From Sphingomonadales bacterium (GTDB taxonomy: Bacteria; Pseudomonadota; Alphaproteobacteria; Sphingomonadales; Sphingomonadaceae), in the NCBI GenBank assembly GCA_016720115.1, contig JADJXT010000002.1, forward strand, positions 434,001 through 498,000: a stretch of DNA of 64,000 nt, written 5' to 3'. The position numbers were made by a program, and so were the translations under genes. How positions within the stretch are numbered: the stretch's first letter is position 1; each line of letters opens with the position of its first letter. Below, one piece after another: positions 10,477-19,900 of this stretch. The notes under the pieces were generated by a model. The model made no database searches. It was not told the DNA's origin and worked only from the letters and a program-made list of their open reading frames with translations.

Positions 10477-10824
10477 ATGAAAGCAACGATCTGGCACAAT
10501 CCCGATTGCGGAACATCGCGCAAGGTCCTTGCGATATTGCAGGAAACACCCGGCATCGACCTGACCATTGTTGAATATAAGAAAGTGCCTTTCGAGCGCG
10601 CCAAGCTGGTGCAACTGTTCCGCGATGCCGGGCTGACCCCGCGCGAGGCGCTGCGCACGCGCGGCTCGCGGGCCGAGGAACTGGGTTTGATCGATGGCGC
10701 CAATGGCGAACGCATCCTCGACGAAATGGCGAAGGACGCGATGCTTGTCGAGCGCCCTATTGTCGAAACCGAAAGGGGCGTGCGCCTGTGCCGCCCGCAG
10801 GAAAAGGTGCACGAAATACTGTAA
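10477..10824 (+). CDS. ArsC-family reductase
   Basis: The start is ATG 10477 with AGGAGGAAC upstream, giving 115 aa. IWHNPDCGTSRKVL carries the single N-terminal CxxS-type active-site cysteine of the glutaredoxin-linked ArsC family. The YKKVPFERAKL, RGSRAEELG and VERPIVETERG segments fit the family. It either reduces arsenate to arsenite with glutathione/glutaredoxin or is a YffB/Spx-like relative; no other ars gene is nearby, so arsenic resistance is not assured. It follows the carbonic anhydrase by 16 bp. Confidence 0.85.
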   Translation: MKATIWHNPDCGTSRKVLAILQETPGIDLTIVEYKKVPFERAKLVQLFRDAGLTPREALRTRGSRAEELGLIDGANGERILDEMAKDAMLVERPIVETERGVRLCRPQEKVHEIL

Positions 10825-10845
10825 ATCGGCGAGTCTGCCAGAACA

Positions 10846-10937
10846 TGTCATCCCCGCGAAAGCGGGGATCCATGGCCTGACCACCAGGTTGAAACCGCTC
10901 CCTTCAGACTATGCCCCCCGATCAGGTCGGGGGTGAC
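10846..10937. repeat. Two-hairpin dispersed repeat, copy 1
   Basis: One half is a hairpin around CCCCGCGAAAGCGGGG followed by ATCCATGG; the other is CCCCGATCAGGTCGGGG ending in TGAC. The outer ends are GTCA/TGAC inverted. The same element, in one orientation or the other, appears at 30252-30344, 32853-32943 and 55178-55259. It lies after the arsC-like stop. Confidence 0.8.
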
Positions 10938-10990
10938 ACCAATCTCAAAAACTGCAACATCTCCCTTGTGGGAAAGCAGGGGAGGATCGG

Positions 10991-11959
10991 ATGCGCAAAT
11001 TCTTCAAATGGGCGGCAATAGCGCTGCTTGTCGCGGTCGCAGCCCTTTTTGTCTGGGGCTATGCCCCGGACATCCCGGCTGACGAATTGCGCGCCAAATA
11101 CGCCAATGCTGAGTCCGAATTTGTCGATCTGGGCGACGGGCTGACCGTCCATCTGCGCGACGAAGGGCCGAAAGATGCGCCTGCCCTCATCCTGCTGCAC
11201 GGATCGAACGCTTCGCTGCAAACCTGGCAGCAATGGGTCGACCGGCTGGGCAAGGAATATCGCATCATCCGGTACGACCAGCCCGGCCATGGCCTTACCG
11301 GTCCGCATCCGAAAGACGATTATAGCGCGGCAGGCTTTGTCGATGTTGTCGACAGGATCGCAAAACACCGTGGCCTCGACAAATTCTACCTCGGCGGAAA
11401 CAGCATGGGCGGCTGGGTGACGCATGAATATGCCAAAGCGCATCCAGACAAATTGCTGGGCATCATATTGGTCGACGCGGGCGGCGCGCCCGACGCACAG
11501 CCCACGGCGCTGCCCATTGGCTTTCGCATTGCACGGATGCCGGTACTCAACCAGTTGGCGCGCGTCATAACCCCGCGCAGCATCATCGAAAAATCGCTGC
11601 GCCAAAGTGTGAGCAATGCCGAAGTCGTCACCAAATCCGAGGTTGACGAATATTGGGAATTGCTCCGCCATCCGGGCAACCGCGAGGCAACCGGCAAACG
11701 CTTTGCCCAATATGGCAGCCGCACCACCACCACCCCGGTATCGGAGGCAACGCGGAAATTGCCCGCACTGATCCTGTGGGGCGAAGAGGACAGGCTGATA
11801 CCTGTCAGCGCGGCGAAATGGTTTGTATCAACCTATCCGGAAAGCAGCAGCCATATTTACAAAGGCATTGGCCATCTGCCGATGGAGGAAACACCGGACG
11901 CCAGCGCTGCCGATGTAAAGACCTGGCTTGCGGTGAGGCAGGCAAGCCCTGCGAACTGA
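10991..11959 (+). CDS. Alpha/beta hydrolase, membrane-anchored
   Basis: The 322-aa protein starts at ATG 10991 after GGGGAGGATCGG, a strong ribosome binding site. An N-terminal hydrophobic segment (residues ~7-24) may anchor or export it. The fold motifs are LILLHGSNAS (oxyanion region), the nucleophile elbow LGGNSMGGW with Ser in G-N-S-M-G, ALILWGEEDRLIP (acid) and the late histidine in GIGHLPMEE. The catalytic triad is complete. The substrate is unknown; similar proteins are esterases or haloperoxidase-like hydrolases. Its stop meets the convergent GGDEF-EAL gene. Confidence 0.9.
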   Translation: MRKFFKWAAIALLVAVAALFVWGYAPDIPADELRAKYANAESEFVDLGDGLTVHLRDEGPKDAPALILLHGSNASLQTWQQWVDRLGKEYRIIRYDQPGHGLTGPHPKDDYSAAGFVDVVDRIAKHRGLDKFYLGGNSMGGWVTHEYAKAHPDKLLGIILVDAGGAPDAQPTALPIGFRIARMPVLNQLARVITPRSIIEKSLRQSVSNAEVVTKSEVDEYWELLRHPGNREATGKRFAQYGSRTTTTPVSEATRKLPALILWGEEDRLIPVSAAKWFVSTYPESSSHIYKGIGHLPMEETPDASAADVKTWLAVRQASPAN

Positions 11960-14317
11960 TCAGGCCACGCTGCGCGGAACGCTGGCGGGACGGAACAGCT
12001 GGCAGGCATCGGCAAATGCCATCGGTCGTCCGAAATAATAGCCCTGAATCTTGTCGCAGCCGAACTGCTGAATCATCGCCAGCTCGGTTTCGTTTTCGAC
12101 ACCTTCAGCGGTCGTTGCGATGTCGAGCGCGTCGGCCATGGCAACCACGGCGCGGATAATCGCGATACATTCGGCCTTGCCCTTTGCAGCGCCGGTTACG
12201 AAGCTGCGATCGACCTTGATGGTATCGAACCTTATGTTGCTCAGGTAGCCCAGCGACGAATAGCCGGTGCCAAAATCGTCGAGCGAAAGCTTGAGGCCCA
12301 GCTTGCGCAACCGGTCAAGCACCTGCACCGCCAGCCCGCCATCGCGAACGAAGATGCTTTCGGTCACCTCCAGTTCGAGCCGCCATGCCGGAAGCCCGGT
12401 GTCGTGCAACGCCTGCACTACCGTTTCAACGAAGCCCTGACTGGTCAGCTGATCGACCGAGACGTTGACCGCAACCTTGACACTGTCCGGCCACCGCTTC
12501 GCATCGACACAGGCCTGACGCAGCACCCAGTTGCCGATCGGCACGATCAGCCGCGCATCTTCGGCAATGGGAATGAATTTGGCTGGAGAAACCATGCCGA
12601 ATTTGGGGTTGTTCCAGCGCAACAGCGCTTCAAAACCGGTGATGCCATGATCGCCATTGGCCTCAACCACCGGTTGATATTCCAGATGGAACTGATTGCC
12701 TTCAAGCGCGTTTCGCAGCTCAAACTCCAATACGCGTTTTTCCTCCGCGTTGGCGTGCAATTTGTGCTGATAGCTGTGATGGACGTTTCCGCCATCTTCC
12801 TTCGATCGATAAAGCGCCAGATCCGCGCTGCGCATCAACAGCTCTACGGTGCGACCGTCCATCGGCCCCACGGCGCTGCCAATACTGGCACCGATATATA
12901 GCGTATTCTGATCGACTTCATATGGCTTCGACAGGGCCTCGATTATCTTTTTGGCTACAGATGCGACGTGACTGGAATCGGATGCATCTTTCAGCACCAC
13001 GGCAAATTCGTCACCGCCCAGCCGCCCGCACAATTCGTTTGCGGACATCATCATCTTCAGACGTTTTGCCACCTGTGCAAGAAGGCGATCGCCCACCGGG
13101 TGACCAAGCGTATCGTTGACCGCCTTGAACCGATCGAGATCGATCATCATGAAACCGCAGCGGCGACGCCATTGGTCTGCATCTGCCAGTGCCTGCCCCA
13201 ATGCCTCGGTAAGCTGCAAGCGATTGGGCAGCCCCGTCAGCGTATCGAAACGCGCGAGGTGCGAGATTTTTTCGGCGGACTCCCGCTGTTCGGTAACGTC
13301 GGAGCCGACACCGCGAAAACCGAGAAATGCCCCGGTTTCCGACTGACGCGGCGATGCCGACAATTCCCACCAGCGGCGAATTCCCTTGATTGTCACGGGA
13401 ACGACCAGATTGGAAAAGGATTCGCGCCGCTTCAGCCGGTCAGCCAGCTCGTGCAGCGCTTCCGGATATTGCCCGGTTTCCCACGCATCGCCGGCGATGA
13501 GCTTCAGCAGCGGCTGCCCCTCAATCGCCTTTGCATCCTCTTCCAAAGCATAGGCAAATCGCGGGCTGGTATGGGTGACACAGCGCCCGGTATCGGTCTG
13601 CCAAAGCCAGTCGGCACCGCTATCTTCAAATTCGCGCAGCAGCAGGCTGACCGTTTCCGATTTTTCGTGCAGGACATTGCTGGCCAGTTCGAAAAGGACT
13701 TGGGCCTTGGCGCTACGCAACACCCCGAAAATCATCAAAGTGCCCAATGCCGCATTCGCCAAAGCCAGATAATATTCGCCATGCAACGTCCAGCCGATCA
13801 ACCCCCCAAGCGTTGCAACCGATATGAAGGCCGTCGCCGCAATCGGCAGACTGGGAATCACCATGGAGGCATAGACCATCATCGCCAGGCTGACCGACCA
13901 AAGGCCGAGCCATTGCGGCATCGCGCCATAGATACCGAGGAAAGGAAGGGCAGAACCCCAGATAATGCCGCTAATTCCTGCATTGCGGCCCATATCCAGG
14001 AAATCGCGGCGAATCGCCTGGCGTCGTCCCGAAACATCCTTGTTTCGAAGCGTGGTGTACCACAGAATCTTGTAACCCAGCAGCGTTCCGGCCCAGCTTC
14101 CTATCGCCCATAACGGGGCCGAACCGTAACTGATCGCGACAACCAGAAGTGCGCAGAACAGGTTTGTCGCCATGTGCACCATGGCGCGTTCACGGATCGA
14201 GCGGGCCTGTATTTCCTCAAGCTGGACAGCTTCCATCCCGCCCGGCGAGGCGAATCCCAACAGCGCCATCGGCGAAATGTCACTGGGCAGGTCGGTTCTT
14301 GAATCTTGTTTGGTCAC
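11960..14317 (-). CDS. Membrane PAS-GGDEF-EAL cyclic di-GMP enzyme
   Basis: The 785-aa protein starts at GTG 14317. Its order is an N-terminal region with about five hydrophobic helices (residues ~45-180), a PAS domain (~220-330), a GGDEF domain with an intact CGRLGGDEFAVVL signature, and an EAL domain starting GFEALLRWNNP with SLDDFGTGYSSLGYL and AEGVENE present. Both catalytic signatures look intact, so it could make and degrade c-di-GMP. The nearby PilZ fragment at the left edge is a possible receptor, by inference only. Confidence 0.93.
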   Translation of the reverse strand: MTKQDSRTDLPSDISPMALLGFASPGGMEAVQLEEIQARSIRERAMVHMATNLFCALLVVAISYGSAPLWAIGSWAGTLLGYKILWYTTLRNKDVSGRRQAIRRDFLDMGRNAGISGIIWGSALPFLGIYGAMPQWLGLWSVSLAMMVYASMVIPSLPIAATAFISVATLGGLIGWTLHGEYYLALANAALGTLMIFGVLRSAKAQVLFELASNVLHEKSETVSLLLREFEDSGADWLWQTDTGRCVTHTSPRFAYALEEDAKAIEGQPLLKLIAGDAWETGQYPEALHELADRLKRRESFSNLVVPVTIKGIRRWWELSASPRQSETGAFLGFRGVGSDVTEQRESAEKISHLARFDTLTGLPNRLQLTEALGQALADADQWRRRCGFMMIDLDRFKAVNDTLGHPVGDRLLAQVAKRLKMMMSANELCGRLGGDEFAVVLKDASDSSHVASVAKKIIEALSKPYEVDQNTLYIGASIGSAVGPMDGRTVELLMRSADLALYRSKEDGGNVHHSYQHKLHANAEEKRVLEFELRNALEGNQFHLEYQPVVEANGDHGITGFEALLRWNNPKFGMVSPAKFIPIAEDARLIVPIGNWVLRQACVDAKRWPDSVKVAVNVSVDQLTSQGFVETVVQALHDTGLPAWRLELEVTESIFVRDGGLAVQVLDRLRKLGLKLSLDDFGTGYSSLGYLSNIRFDTIKVDRSFVTGAAKGKAECIAIIRAVVAMADALDIATTAEGVENETELAMIQQFGCDKIQGYYFGRPMAFADACQLFRPASVPRSVA

Positions 14318-14390
14318 GCGCCCGGCATAACGCCAGAAACTTACTTATTCGTAAGCGTCCCGTTCAGAATCGAACCTGCTGCCTTATCGC

Positions 14391-16115
14391 TCAGGCGGCA
14401 ATCGCATAGGGCTGAATTTCGCCCGACAGATACAGGTTGCGCGCCTTGGCACGGCTGAGCTTGCCCGAGCTGGTGCGCGGCAGGGTGCGCGGCGGTACCA
14501 GCTCGACCACGCAATTCATGCCGGTGACAGAACGGACCTTGTCCTTGATCTGCTCGCGCAATTTGGCCCGCTCGGCTTCGTCAGAGGTGCGGCACTGGAC
14601 GAGCACCGCCGGGGTTTCCTCACCGCCATTGCTGACCGAGAATGCAGCGATGTCGCCAGCCTTGAAGCCGGGCAGTTGTTCGACCGCCCATTCGATATCC
14701 TGCGGCCAGTAATTCTTGCCATTGATAATGATCATGTCCTTGGCGCGACCGACAATATATATGTAGCCATTGGACATATAACCCATGTCGCCAGTGTCGA
14801 GCCAGCCATCCTGCATGCAGGCTTCGGTCGATTCCGGATCGCGGAAATAGCCGATCATCAGCGACGGGCCAGTGCACCACACCTTGCCGATCACACGATC
14901 AGGCAGGATGCTGCCATCGGCGTCGCGCACTTCGATGGTCATGTCCTTCACGGCCTTGCCGCAATTGACGATGGCGCGATAGCGGGTTGGGCGGTCGGGC
15001 GATCCCGGCACGCCGGTAAGTTCGCTTTCCTCGACCAGCTCAACCTCGATACCTTCGCCCGGCGGCATGATCGACACGGCCAGCGTTGCTTCGGCAAGGC
15101 CATAGCTGGGCAGGAAGGAACTCGCCTTGAAACCGGCATCACCATAGGCATCGACAAAGGCCTGCATCACGTCGGGCCGGATCATGTCGGCACCATTGCC
15201 CGCAAGTCGCCAGTGGCCGAGCCTGAAACGCTCAGAAACATGCGTCTGGCTCGAAATGCGGCGCGCGCAGATATCGTAGCCGAAGGTCGGCGAATAGCTG
15301 ATCACCGTCCCATCGGCACGGCTAATCATATCAAGCCAGGCGAGCGGTCGGCGGGCGAAATCCTCTGTCTTCATATAGTCGCACGAAACCTGGTTCGCGA
15401 CCACCGAAAGGAAACAGCCGACAAGCCCCATGTCATGATACCAGGGCAACCAGGATACGCAGCGGTCCTCGGCCTGCAATTGCATCCCGTGGCTGTGCGC
15501 CGACAGGTTGTTGAGCAGCGCCTTGTGCGTCACCGCGACGCCGTGCGGAAAGCGGGTCGATCCGCTCGAATATTGCAGGTAGCAGACCTCGCCGGTGCCC
15601 GCCTGCGGCAAATCGGTTTTGAGCGCGATGCGATCGTTGAATTCGGCCCAGTCGATGCCCTCTACTTTACAGCGTTTGGCGGCTTCACCGGCCATTTCGG
15701 CCAGTTCGGGCGGGAAGAACAGGATCGAGGGATCGCAACTGTTCAGCTGCACCATGATCTGGTCGATATAGCTTTCCTTGCCGCCAAAGCTGGTCGGCAG
15801 CGGCAGCGGAACCGGCCAAGCCCCCGCATAGACGCAGCCGAAGAAAAGCGCGGCAAATTCGGGCCCGGTTTCGGCGATCAAGGCGATGCGGTCCTCGCGC
15901 TTCACGCCGTGGCTGATCAGGCGATAGGCGACGTCGAGCGCATCCCTGCGCATCTCGCTGAACCGGTAAGGCCGCGCCAGCTCGCCCCGCATGTCGTGGA
16001 AGTTGAGGCCGCGGGCCCCTTGCGCCGCGTAATCGAGCGCCTCACCCAAAGTTTCAAAGTCTGAAAACCGGCGCTCCAGCATGTCGCTGGAGGGCGTGGG
16101 TGTTAGACCTGACAT
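14391..16115 (-). CDS. Fatty acyl-AMP ligase (FAAL/acyl-CoA synthetase family)
   Basis: The 574-aa adenylate-forming enzyme shows the AMP-binding loop YLQYSSGSTRFPHGVAV, the SWLPWYHDMGL motif typical of FAALs (FadD32-like), GWLDTGDMGY and RAKDMIIINGKNYWPQDIE. The C-terminal PRTSSGKLSRAKAR keeps the catalytic lysine. FAALs activate fatty acids as acyl-adenylates and pass them to a carrier protein for lipid or polyketide synthesis. No carrier or PKS gene is adjacent, so the product is unknown. It is divergent from recX with ~90 bp between. Confidence 0.88.
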   Translation of the reverse strand: MSGLTPTPSSDMLERRFSDFETLGEALDYAAQGARGLNFHDMRGELARPYRFSEMRRDALDVAYRLISHGVKREDRIALIAETGPEFAALFFGCVYAGAWPVPLPLPTSFGGKESYIDQIMVQLNSCDPSILFFPPELAEMAGEAAKRCKVEGIDWAEFNDRIALKTDLPQAGTGEVCYLQYSSGSTRFPHGVAVTHKALLNNLSAHSHGMQLQAEDRCVSWLPWYHDMGLVGCFLSVVANQVSCDYMKTEDFARRPLAWLDMISRADGTVISYSPTFGYDICARRISSQTHVSERFRLGHWRLAGNGADMIRPDVMQAFVDAYGDAGFKASSFLPSYGLAEATLAVSIMPPGEGIEVELVEESELTGVPGSPDRPTRYRAIVNCGKAVKDMTIEVRDADGSILPDRVIGKVWCTGPSLMIGYFRDPESTEACMQDGWLDTGDMGYMSNGYIYIVGRAKDMIIINGKNYWPQDIEWAVEQLPGFKAGDIAAFSVSNGGEETPAVLVQCRTSDEAERAKLREQIKDKVRSVTGMNCVVELVPPRTLPRTSSGKLSRAKARNLYLSGEIQPYAIAA

Positions 16116-16205
16116 ATGCGTTCCTTAATCTTGCGATCCCTAATCGGGCGGTTTTACCCGACCTTTGGAGTTCAAATTTCGACCCGACTGTGGCAACAAT
16201 GCGGC

Positions 16206-16739
16206 GTGGCAGATGAACCAAAACGAAACAGATCGCCTAAGCCACTGAATCCAGTGAAATTGCGTGATCTGGCGCTGCACTATGTCGGTCGCTATGCGAC
16301 CAGCCGGAAGAAACTCTCCGACTATTTGCGACGCAAGCTGCGCGAGCGCGGATGGGAGGGCAATGCGCCCGCCGACATTGATGGGCTTATCGGCGATTTC
16401 GTGCGCCTCGGCTATATCGACGATGCCGCCTTTGCTGCGGCCCGTGCGCGAACGCTGGCGGCGCGCGGCCTCGGCCAACGCAGGGTGAACGAGGATTTGC
16501 GCGCCAAGGGCATTTCAGAAATCGACGCGAACGATGCGCGCGATGAAAGCGCCGCACAAAAATGGCAGTCAGCCGAGCGTTTTGCGCAACGCAAAAGGAT
16601 CGGACCATTCGCCATCGAAGCTGCCTCTGAAGAGCAGAAACGCAAACAGTTCGCCGCCTTCCTGCGCGCCGGCCACGACTTCGAAACTGCCCGCAAATTC
16701 GTCAATGCTTCACCCGGAGAGGAAGTCGAGGCAGACTGA
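16206..16739 (+). CDS. recX: RecX family regulatory protein
   Basis: RecX binds RecA filaments and dampens RecA activity. The homologous part starts at LRDLALHYVGRYATSRKKL and continues with LRRKLRERGW, GYIDDAAFAAARARTLAARG and the repeat-like helical triplets of the family. GTG at 16206 gives 177 aa; a longer reading from ATG 16116 exists but its extra residues are not family-like. recA is not in the window. The cyclophilin gene follows after 4 bp. Confidence 0.85.
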   Translation: MADEPKRNRSPKPLNPVKLRDLALHYVGRYATSRKKLSDYLRRKLRERGWEGNAPADIDGLIGDFVRLGYIDDAAFAAARARTLAARGLGQRRVNEDLRAKGISEIDANDARDESAAQKWQSAERFAQRKRIGPFAIEAASEEQKRKQFAAFLRAGHDFETARKFVNASPGEEVEAD

Positions 16740-16743
16740 AGCC

Positions 16744-17382
16744 ATGAACCGCCGATTCGTCCTTGCGGCTTTGCCGCTTTTCATCGCTCTGACCGCCGCC
16801 GCGCCTGCCAAAAAGGCACCGCCGCCTGCGCCGTTGCCCGATCTGGTGAAGGTCGTGCTCACCACCGAATTGGGTCCGATCGAGCTGGAGCTGGATGCCA
16901 AGCACGCACCGATCGCGACGCGCAATTTCGTGCGCTATGTTGACCAAAGGCGTTTTGATGGCATCACCTTCTACCGCGCGATGAAACTGGCGTGGGGCGA
17001 GCAGCCCAATGGCCTGATCCAGGCGGGCACGCGCGGCGATCCGAAACGCGACCTGCCGCCCATTGCCCACGAAACCACCGACCAGACCGGCATCCTGCAC
17101 AAGGCGGGCAGCATCTCGATGGCGCGCTGGGCGCCGGGGACGGCAAAAGGCGATTTTTCGATCCTGCTGGCAGACATGCCCAGCCTCGATGCCGACCCCA
17201 AATCGACTGATCCGGAAGCACGCGCAGGCTACACCGCCTTTGGCCGCGTTTCTGCGGGTATGGAAGTGGTGCGCCAGATATTCGACGCGCCGATTTCCTC
17301 CACCCTCGGCGAAGGCGCAATGAAGGGGCAGATGATTGCCAAGCCGGTAAAGGTGCTGACCGCGCGGCGGGTTGTAGGGTAG
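16744..17382 (+). CDS. Periplasmic cyclophilin-type peptidyl-prolyl isomerase
   Basis: ATG 16744 gives 212 aa with a signal peptide (MNRRFVLAALPLFIALTAAA). The mature part has cyclophilin segments: VVLTTELGPIELELDAKHAP, RNFVRYVDQRRFDGITFYRA, GSISMARW and FSILLADMP. It probably assists folding of exported proteins. The usual catalytic context is altered in places (for example the region after FYRA carries AWGEQPNG), as in divergent bacterial cyclophilins. It sits 4 bp after recX. Confidence 0.9.
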   Translation: MNRRFVLAALPLFIALTAAAPAKKAPPPAPLPDLVKVVLTTELGPIELELDAKHAPIATRNFVRYVDQRRFDGITFYRAMKLAWGEQPNGLIQAGTRGDPKRDLPPIAHETTDQTGILHKAGSISMARWAPGTAKGDFSILLADMPSLDADPKSTDPEARAGYTAFGRVSAGMEVVRQIFDAPISSTLGEGAMKGQMIAKPVKVLTARRVVG

Positions 17383-17397
17383 ACCGAAGACGATTTC

Positions 17398-17505
17398 AGC
17401 TTTCAGGGACTGTCCCAAGCGAATCGCCGCGGACTGTCCCTGAAAGCCAGCGCGTGGCCTGCCGGGGACAGTCCTCTTCGCTCCGCTGCGGGACAGTCCC
17501 CTGCC
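17398..17505. repeat. GGGACTGTCCC-type inverted repeats
   Basis: Two adjacent imperfect inverted repeats, 17398-17447 (arms GCTTTCAGGGACTGTCC and GGACTGTCCCTGAAAGC) and ~17462-17505 (GGGGACAGTCC and GGACAGTCCCC), fill the gap between the convergent cyclophilin and comM genes. They may serve as a bidirectional terminator or are remnants of a dispersed palindromic family. Confidence 0.6.
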
Positions 17506-17510
17506 TCAAA

Positions 17511-19019
17511 TCAATTCCTCGGCGGTTGGCGGCGGTAGGAGAGCGCCTCGGCGATGTGGATGCGTCCCACTTTCTCGCACCCGGCCAGATCGGCGATGGT
17601 GCGCGCTACCCGCAATATCCGGGTATAGCCGCGCGCGGAGAGCCGCATCGCCTCGCTGGCCTGCGCAAGCAGGCGCTGGCCGGGTTCGTCGGGGGTGGCG
17701 TGGGCGTCGAGTTGATCGCCATTGAGTTCGGCATTTGTCCGGGTGCCGGTTCCATCGAAGCGCGCGGTCTGCGCCCGCCGCGCCGCCAGAACGCGCGCGG
17801 CAACCTGCTCCGACCCCTCGGCGGGCGGCGGCAGGACGAGGTCGGCGGCGCTGACGGCCTCCACCTCGACATGCAGGTCTATCCGGTCGAGCAGCGGCCC
17901 CGAAACCTTCGACTGGTAATCGGCGGCGCAACGCGGGGCGCGGCTGCAGGCAAGCGCGGCATCGCCCAGATGCCCGCAGCGACAGGGGTTCATCGCCGCG
18001 ATCAGTTGCACCCGTGCAGGAAAGGTCACATGGCTGTTCGCCCGCGCCACGCTGACCTCGCCCGTTTCCAAGGGTTGGCGTAAACTATCGAGGACAACTC
18101 TCTGAAATTCTGGTAATTCATCAAGAAATAATATACCCAGATGCGCAAGACTCACCTCACCCGGACGCACCCGCAAGCCGCCGCCCACCAGCGCAGGCAT
18201 CGAGGCGCTGTGATGCGGCGCGCGAAAGGGCCGGTTGCGCGAAATGCGCCCTCCTTCGAGCGCGCCTGCAACCGAAGCTATCATCGATACCTCCAGCGCC
18301 TCGGCAGGGGTCAGCTCAGGCAAAATTCCCGGCAAGCACGATGCGAGCAGCGATTTTCCCGCACCCGGAGGCCCGACCATCAGCAGATTATGTGCGCCCG
18401 CCGCCGCAATCTCCAGGGCGCGCTTGGCGGTCTCCTGCCCCTTCACCTGCTTGAGGTCGGGCCCGCGCACCGGTGCCTCGGCAATACCCGGTTCGGGCGG
18501 GCGCAATATCCCCTGCCCCTTCAGATGGTTGAGCAGCGACAGCAGGTCCGGCGCGGCAACCACCTCGACCTGCCCTGCCCAAGCGGCCTCTGCCCCCTGC
18601 ATCGCCGGGCAGATCAACCCCATCTGCCTTCCCGAAGCATGGAGTGCGGCGAGCAACACGCCGGGGGATGCCGCAACGCGCCCGTCCAGCCCCAATTCCC
18701 CCACAACAACATATTGCGCCAGCGTCTCTGTATCGACCAGGCCCATTGCCGACAGCAGCGCCAGCGCGATCGGCAGGTCGTAATGCGAACCTTCCTTGGG
18801 CAGGTCTGCGGGCGAGAGGTTGATGGTGATGCGCTTGGGCGGCAGCGACAGGCCGAGCGCGGCAATCGCGGCGCGCACCCGTTCGCGGCTTTCCGCGATT
18901 GCCTTGTCGGGCAGGCCAACCACGGCAAAGCCCACCATTCCGGGCGCGATCTGGCACTGCACCTCGACGGCACGCGCCTCCAGACCCAGATAGGCAACGG
19001 TAGAAACAATCGCGACCAT
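17511..19019 (-). CDS. comM: YifB/ComM-family Mg-chelatase-like AAA+ ATPase
   Basis: The 502-aa protein has an N-terminal ChlI-like domain (STVAYLGLEARAVEVQCQI, VGLPDKAIAESRERV), then an AAA+ module with Walker A MMVGPPGAGKSLLA, Walker B-like LGILFLDELPEF and a zinc-type C-terminal domain (CRCGHLGDAALAC). Family members are DNA helicases promoting branch migration in natural transformation and recombination. The start at ATG 19019 is preceded by CAGGAG; a longer frame up to 19070 is less likely. Confidence 0.92.
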   Translation of the reverse strand: MVAIVSTVAYLGLEARAVEVQCQIAPGMVGFAVVGLPDKAIAESRERVRAAIAALGLSLPPKRITINLSPADLPKEGSHYDLPIALALLSAMGLVDTETLAQYVVVGELGLDGRVAASPGVLLAALHASGRQMGLICPAMQGAEAAWAGQVEVVAAPDLLSLLNHLKGQGILRPPEPGIAEAPVRGPDLKQVKGQETAKRALEIAAAGAHNLLMVGPPGAGKSLLASCLPGILPELTPAEALEVSMIASVAGALEGGRISRNRPFRAPHHSASMPALVGGGLRVRPGEVSLAHLGILFLDELPEFQRVVLDSLRQPLETGEVSVARANSHVTFPARVQLIAAMNPCRCGHLGDAALACSRAPRCAADYQSKVSGPLLDRIDLHVEVEAVSAADLVLPPPAEGSEQVAARVLAARRAQTARFDGTGTRTNAELNGDQLDAHATPDEPGQRLLAQASEAMRLSARGYTRILRVARTIADLAGCEKVGRIHIAEALSYRRQPPRN

Positions 19020-19181
19020 GGCGCGGCAACTCCTGAGAAACAGGTTCAAAAGTTGCGCCATTTTGGCCACCGCGCGCCGCCACGGGTTAGCACGAAATCG
19101 GGCGATGGCAAATCATGCCTAAATTCTTTTTAACCCTTGCCGCAGAGGATTTCGCAAGCCCCGCACGTGCAATGGGCGCGC

Positions 19182-19898
19182 ATGAAGCTGGGAAATATCC
19201 TCGACAAACTCGGTGTGGCGACGCTGTTTGCACTCGTCCTGATTGCTGCGCCGGTGCACGCCGCGACGCTGGAAACCGAGGAAATCATTTACGAAATCGG
19301 GGACGAGACCGACGAGACACCCGCAGGCAGCACCGAACGTTTCGTTGCCCAGCCCTTTGGCGACATTGCCCCCAGCCGCACCCCGCTCGCCAGCTTTGGT
19401 CCGTTTCACATGGTCGCGCCCGACCGGGCCGAACTGATCGGCAGCGTCGAAAGCGAAACCCCGGCGCAATTTGCCGCTTTGCTGCGCGCCTATCCCGGCC
19501 TGAAGCAAATCGACATGATCGACTGCCCCGGCACCGGCGACGATGAGGCCAATCTCGCACTCGCCCGCTTGGTGCGCCGTCATGGCGTCATGACTTATGT
19601 GCCCGATGGCGGTTCGGTGCGCTCAGGCGGGGTAGAGCTGTTCCTCGCCGGTGCCCAGCGCCGCGCCGCGCCCACCGCCGAATTTGCCGTCCACAGCTGG
19701 CGCGACGAGGATGGCATGGAGGCGGACGATTTCGCCGCCGATGATCCGGTGCATCAGGACTATATCGGATTTTACCGCGAAATGGGGTTGAGCGATGCCG
19801 AGGCGCGCCGTTTCTACGCGATGACCAACAGCGCCCCGCACGATGACGCGCTTTACCTCAACAGCCGCGATCTCGCGCGCTATGTAAGGCTCGACTGA
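19182..19898 (+). CDS. Secreted Clp protease-like protein
   Basis: ATG 19182 gives 238 aa with a signal peptide (LGVATLFALVLIAAPVHAA). The body, from about residue 75, resembles the ClpP/crotonase-like fold of COG3904-type predicted periplasmic proteins: a small acidic secreted protein with LKQIDMIDCPGTGDDEANLA and GGVELFLAGAQRRAA. Function is not established. It is convergent with the M48 protease gene. Confidence 0.6.
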   Translation: MKLGNILDKLGVATLFALVLIAAPVHAATLETEEIIYEIGDETDETPAGSTERFVAQPFGDIAPSRTPLASFGPFHMVAPDRAELIGSVESETPAQFAALLRAYPGLKQIDMIDCPGTGDDEANLALARLVRRHGVMTYVPDGGSVRSGGVELFLAGAQRRAAPTAEFAVHSWRDEDGMEADDFAADDPVHQDYIGFYREMGLSDAEARRFYAMTNSAPHDDALYLNSRDLARYVRLD

Positions 19899-19900
19899 CC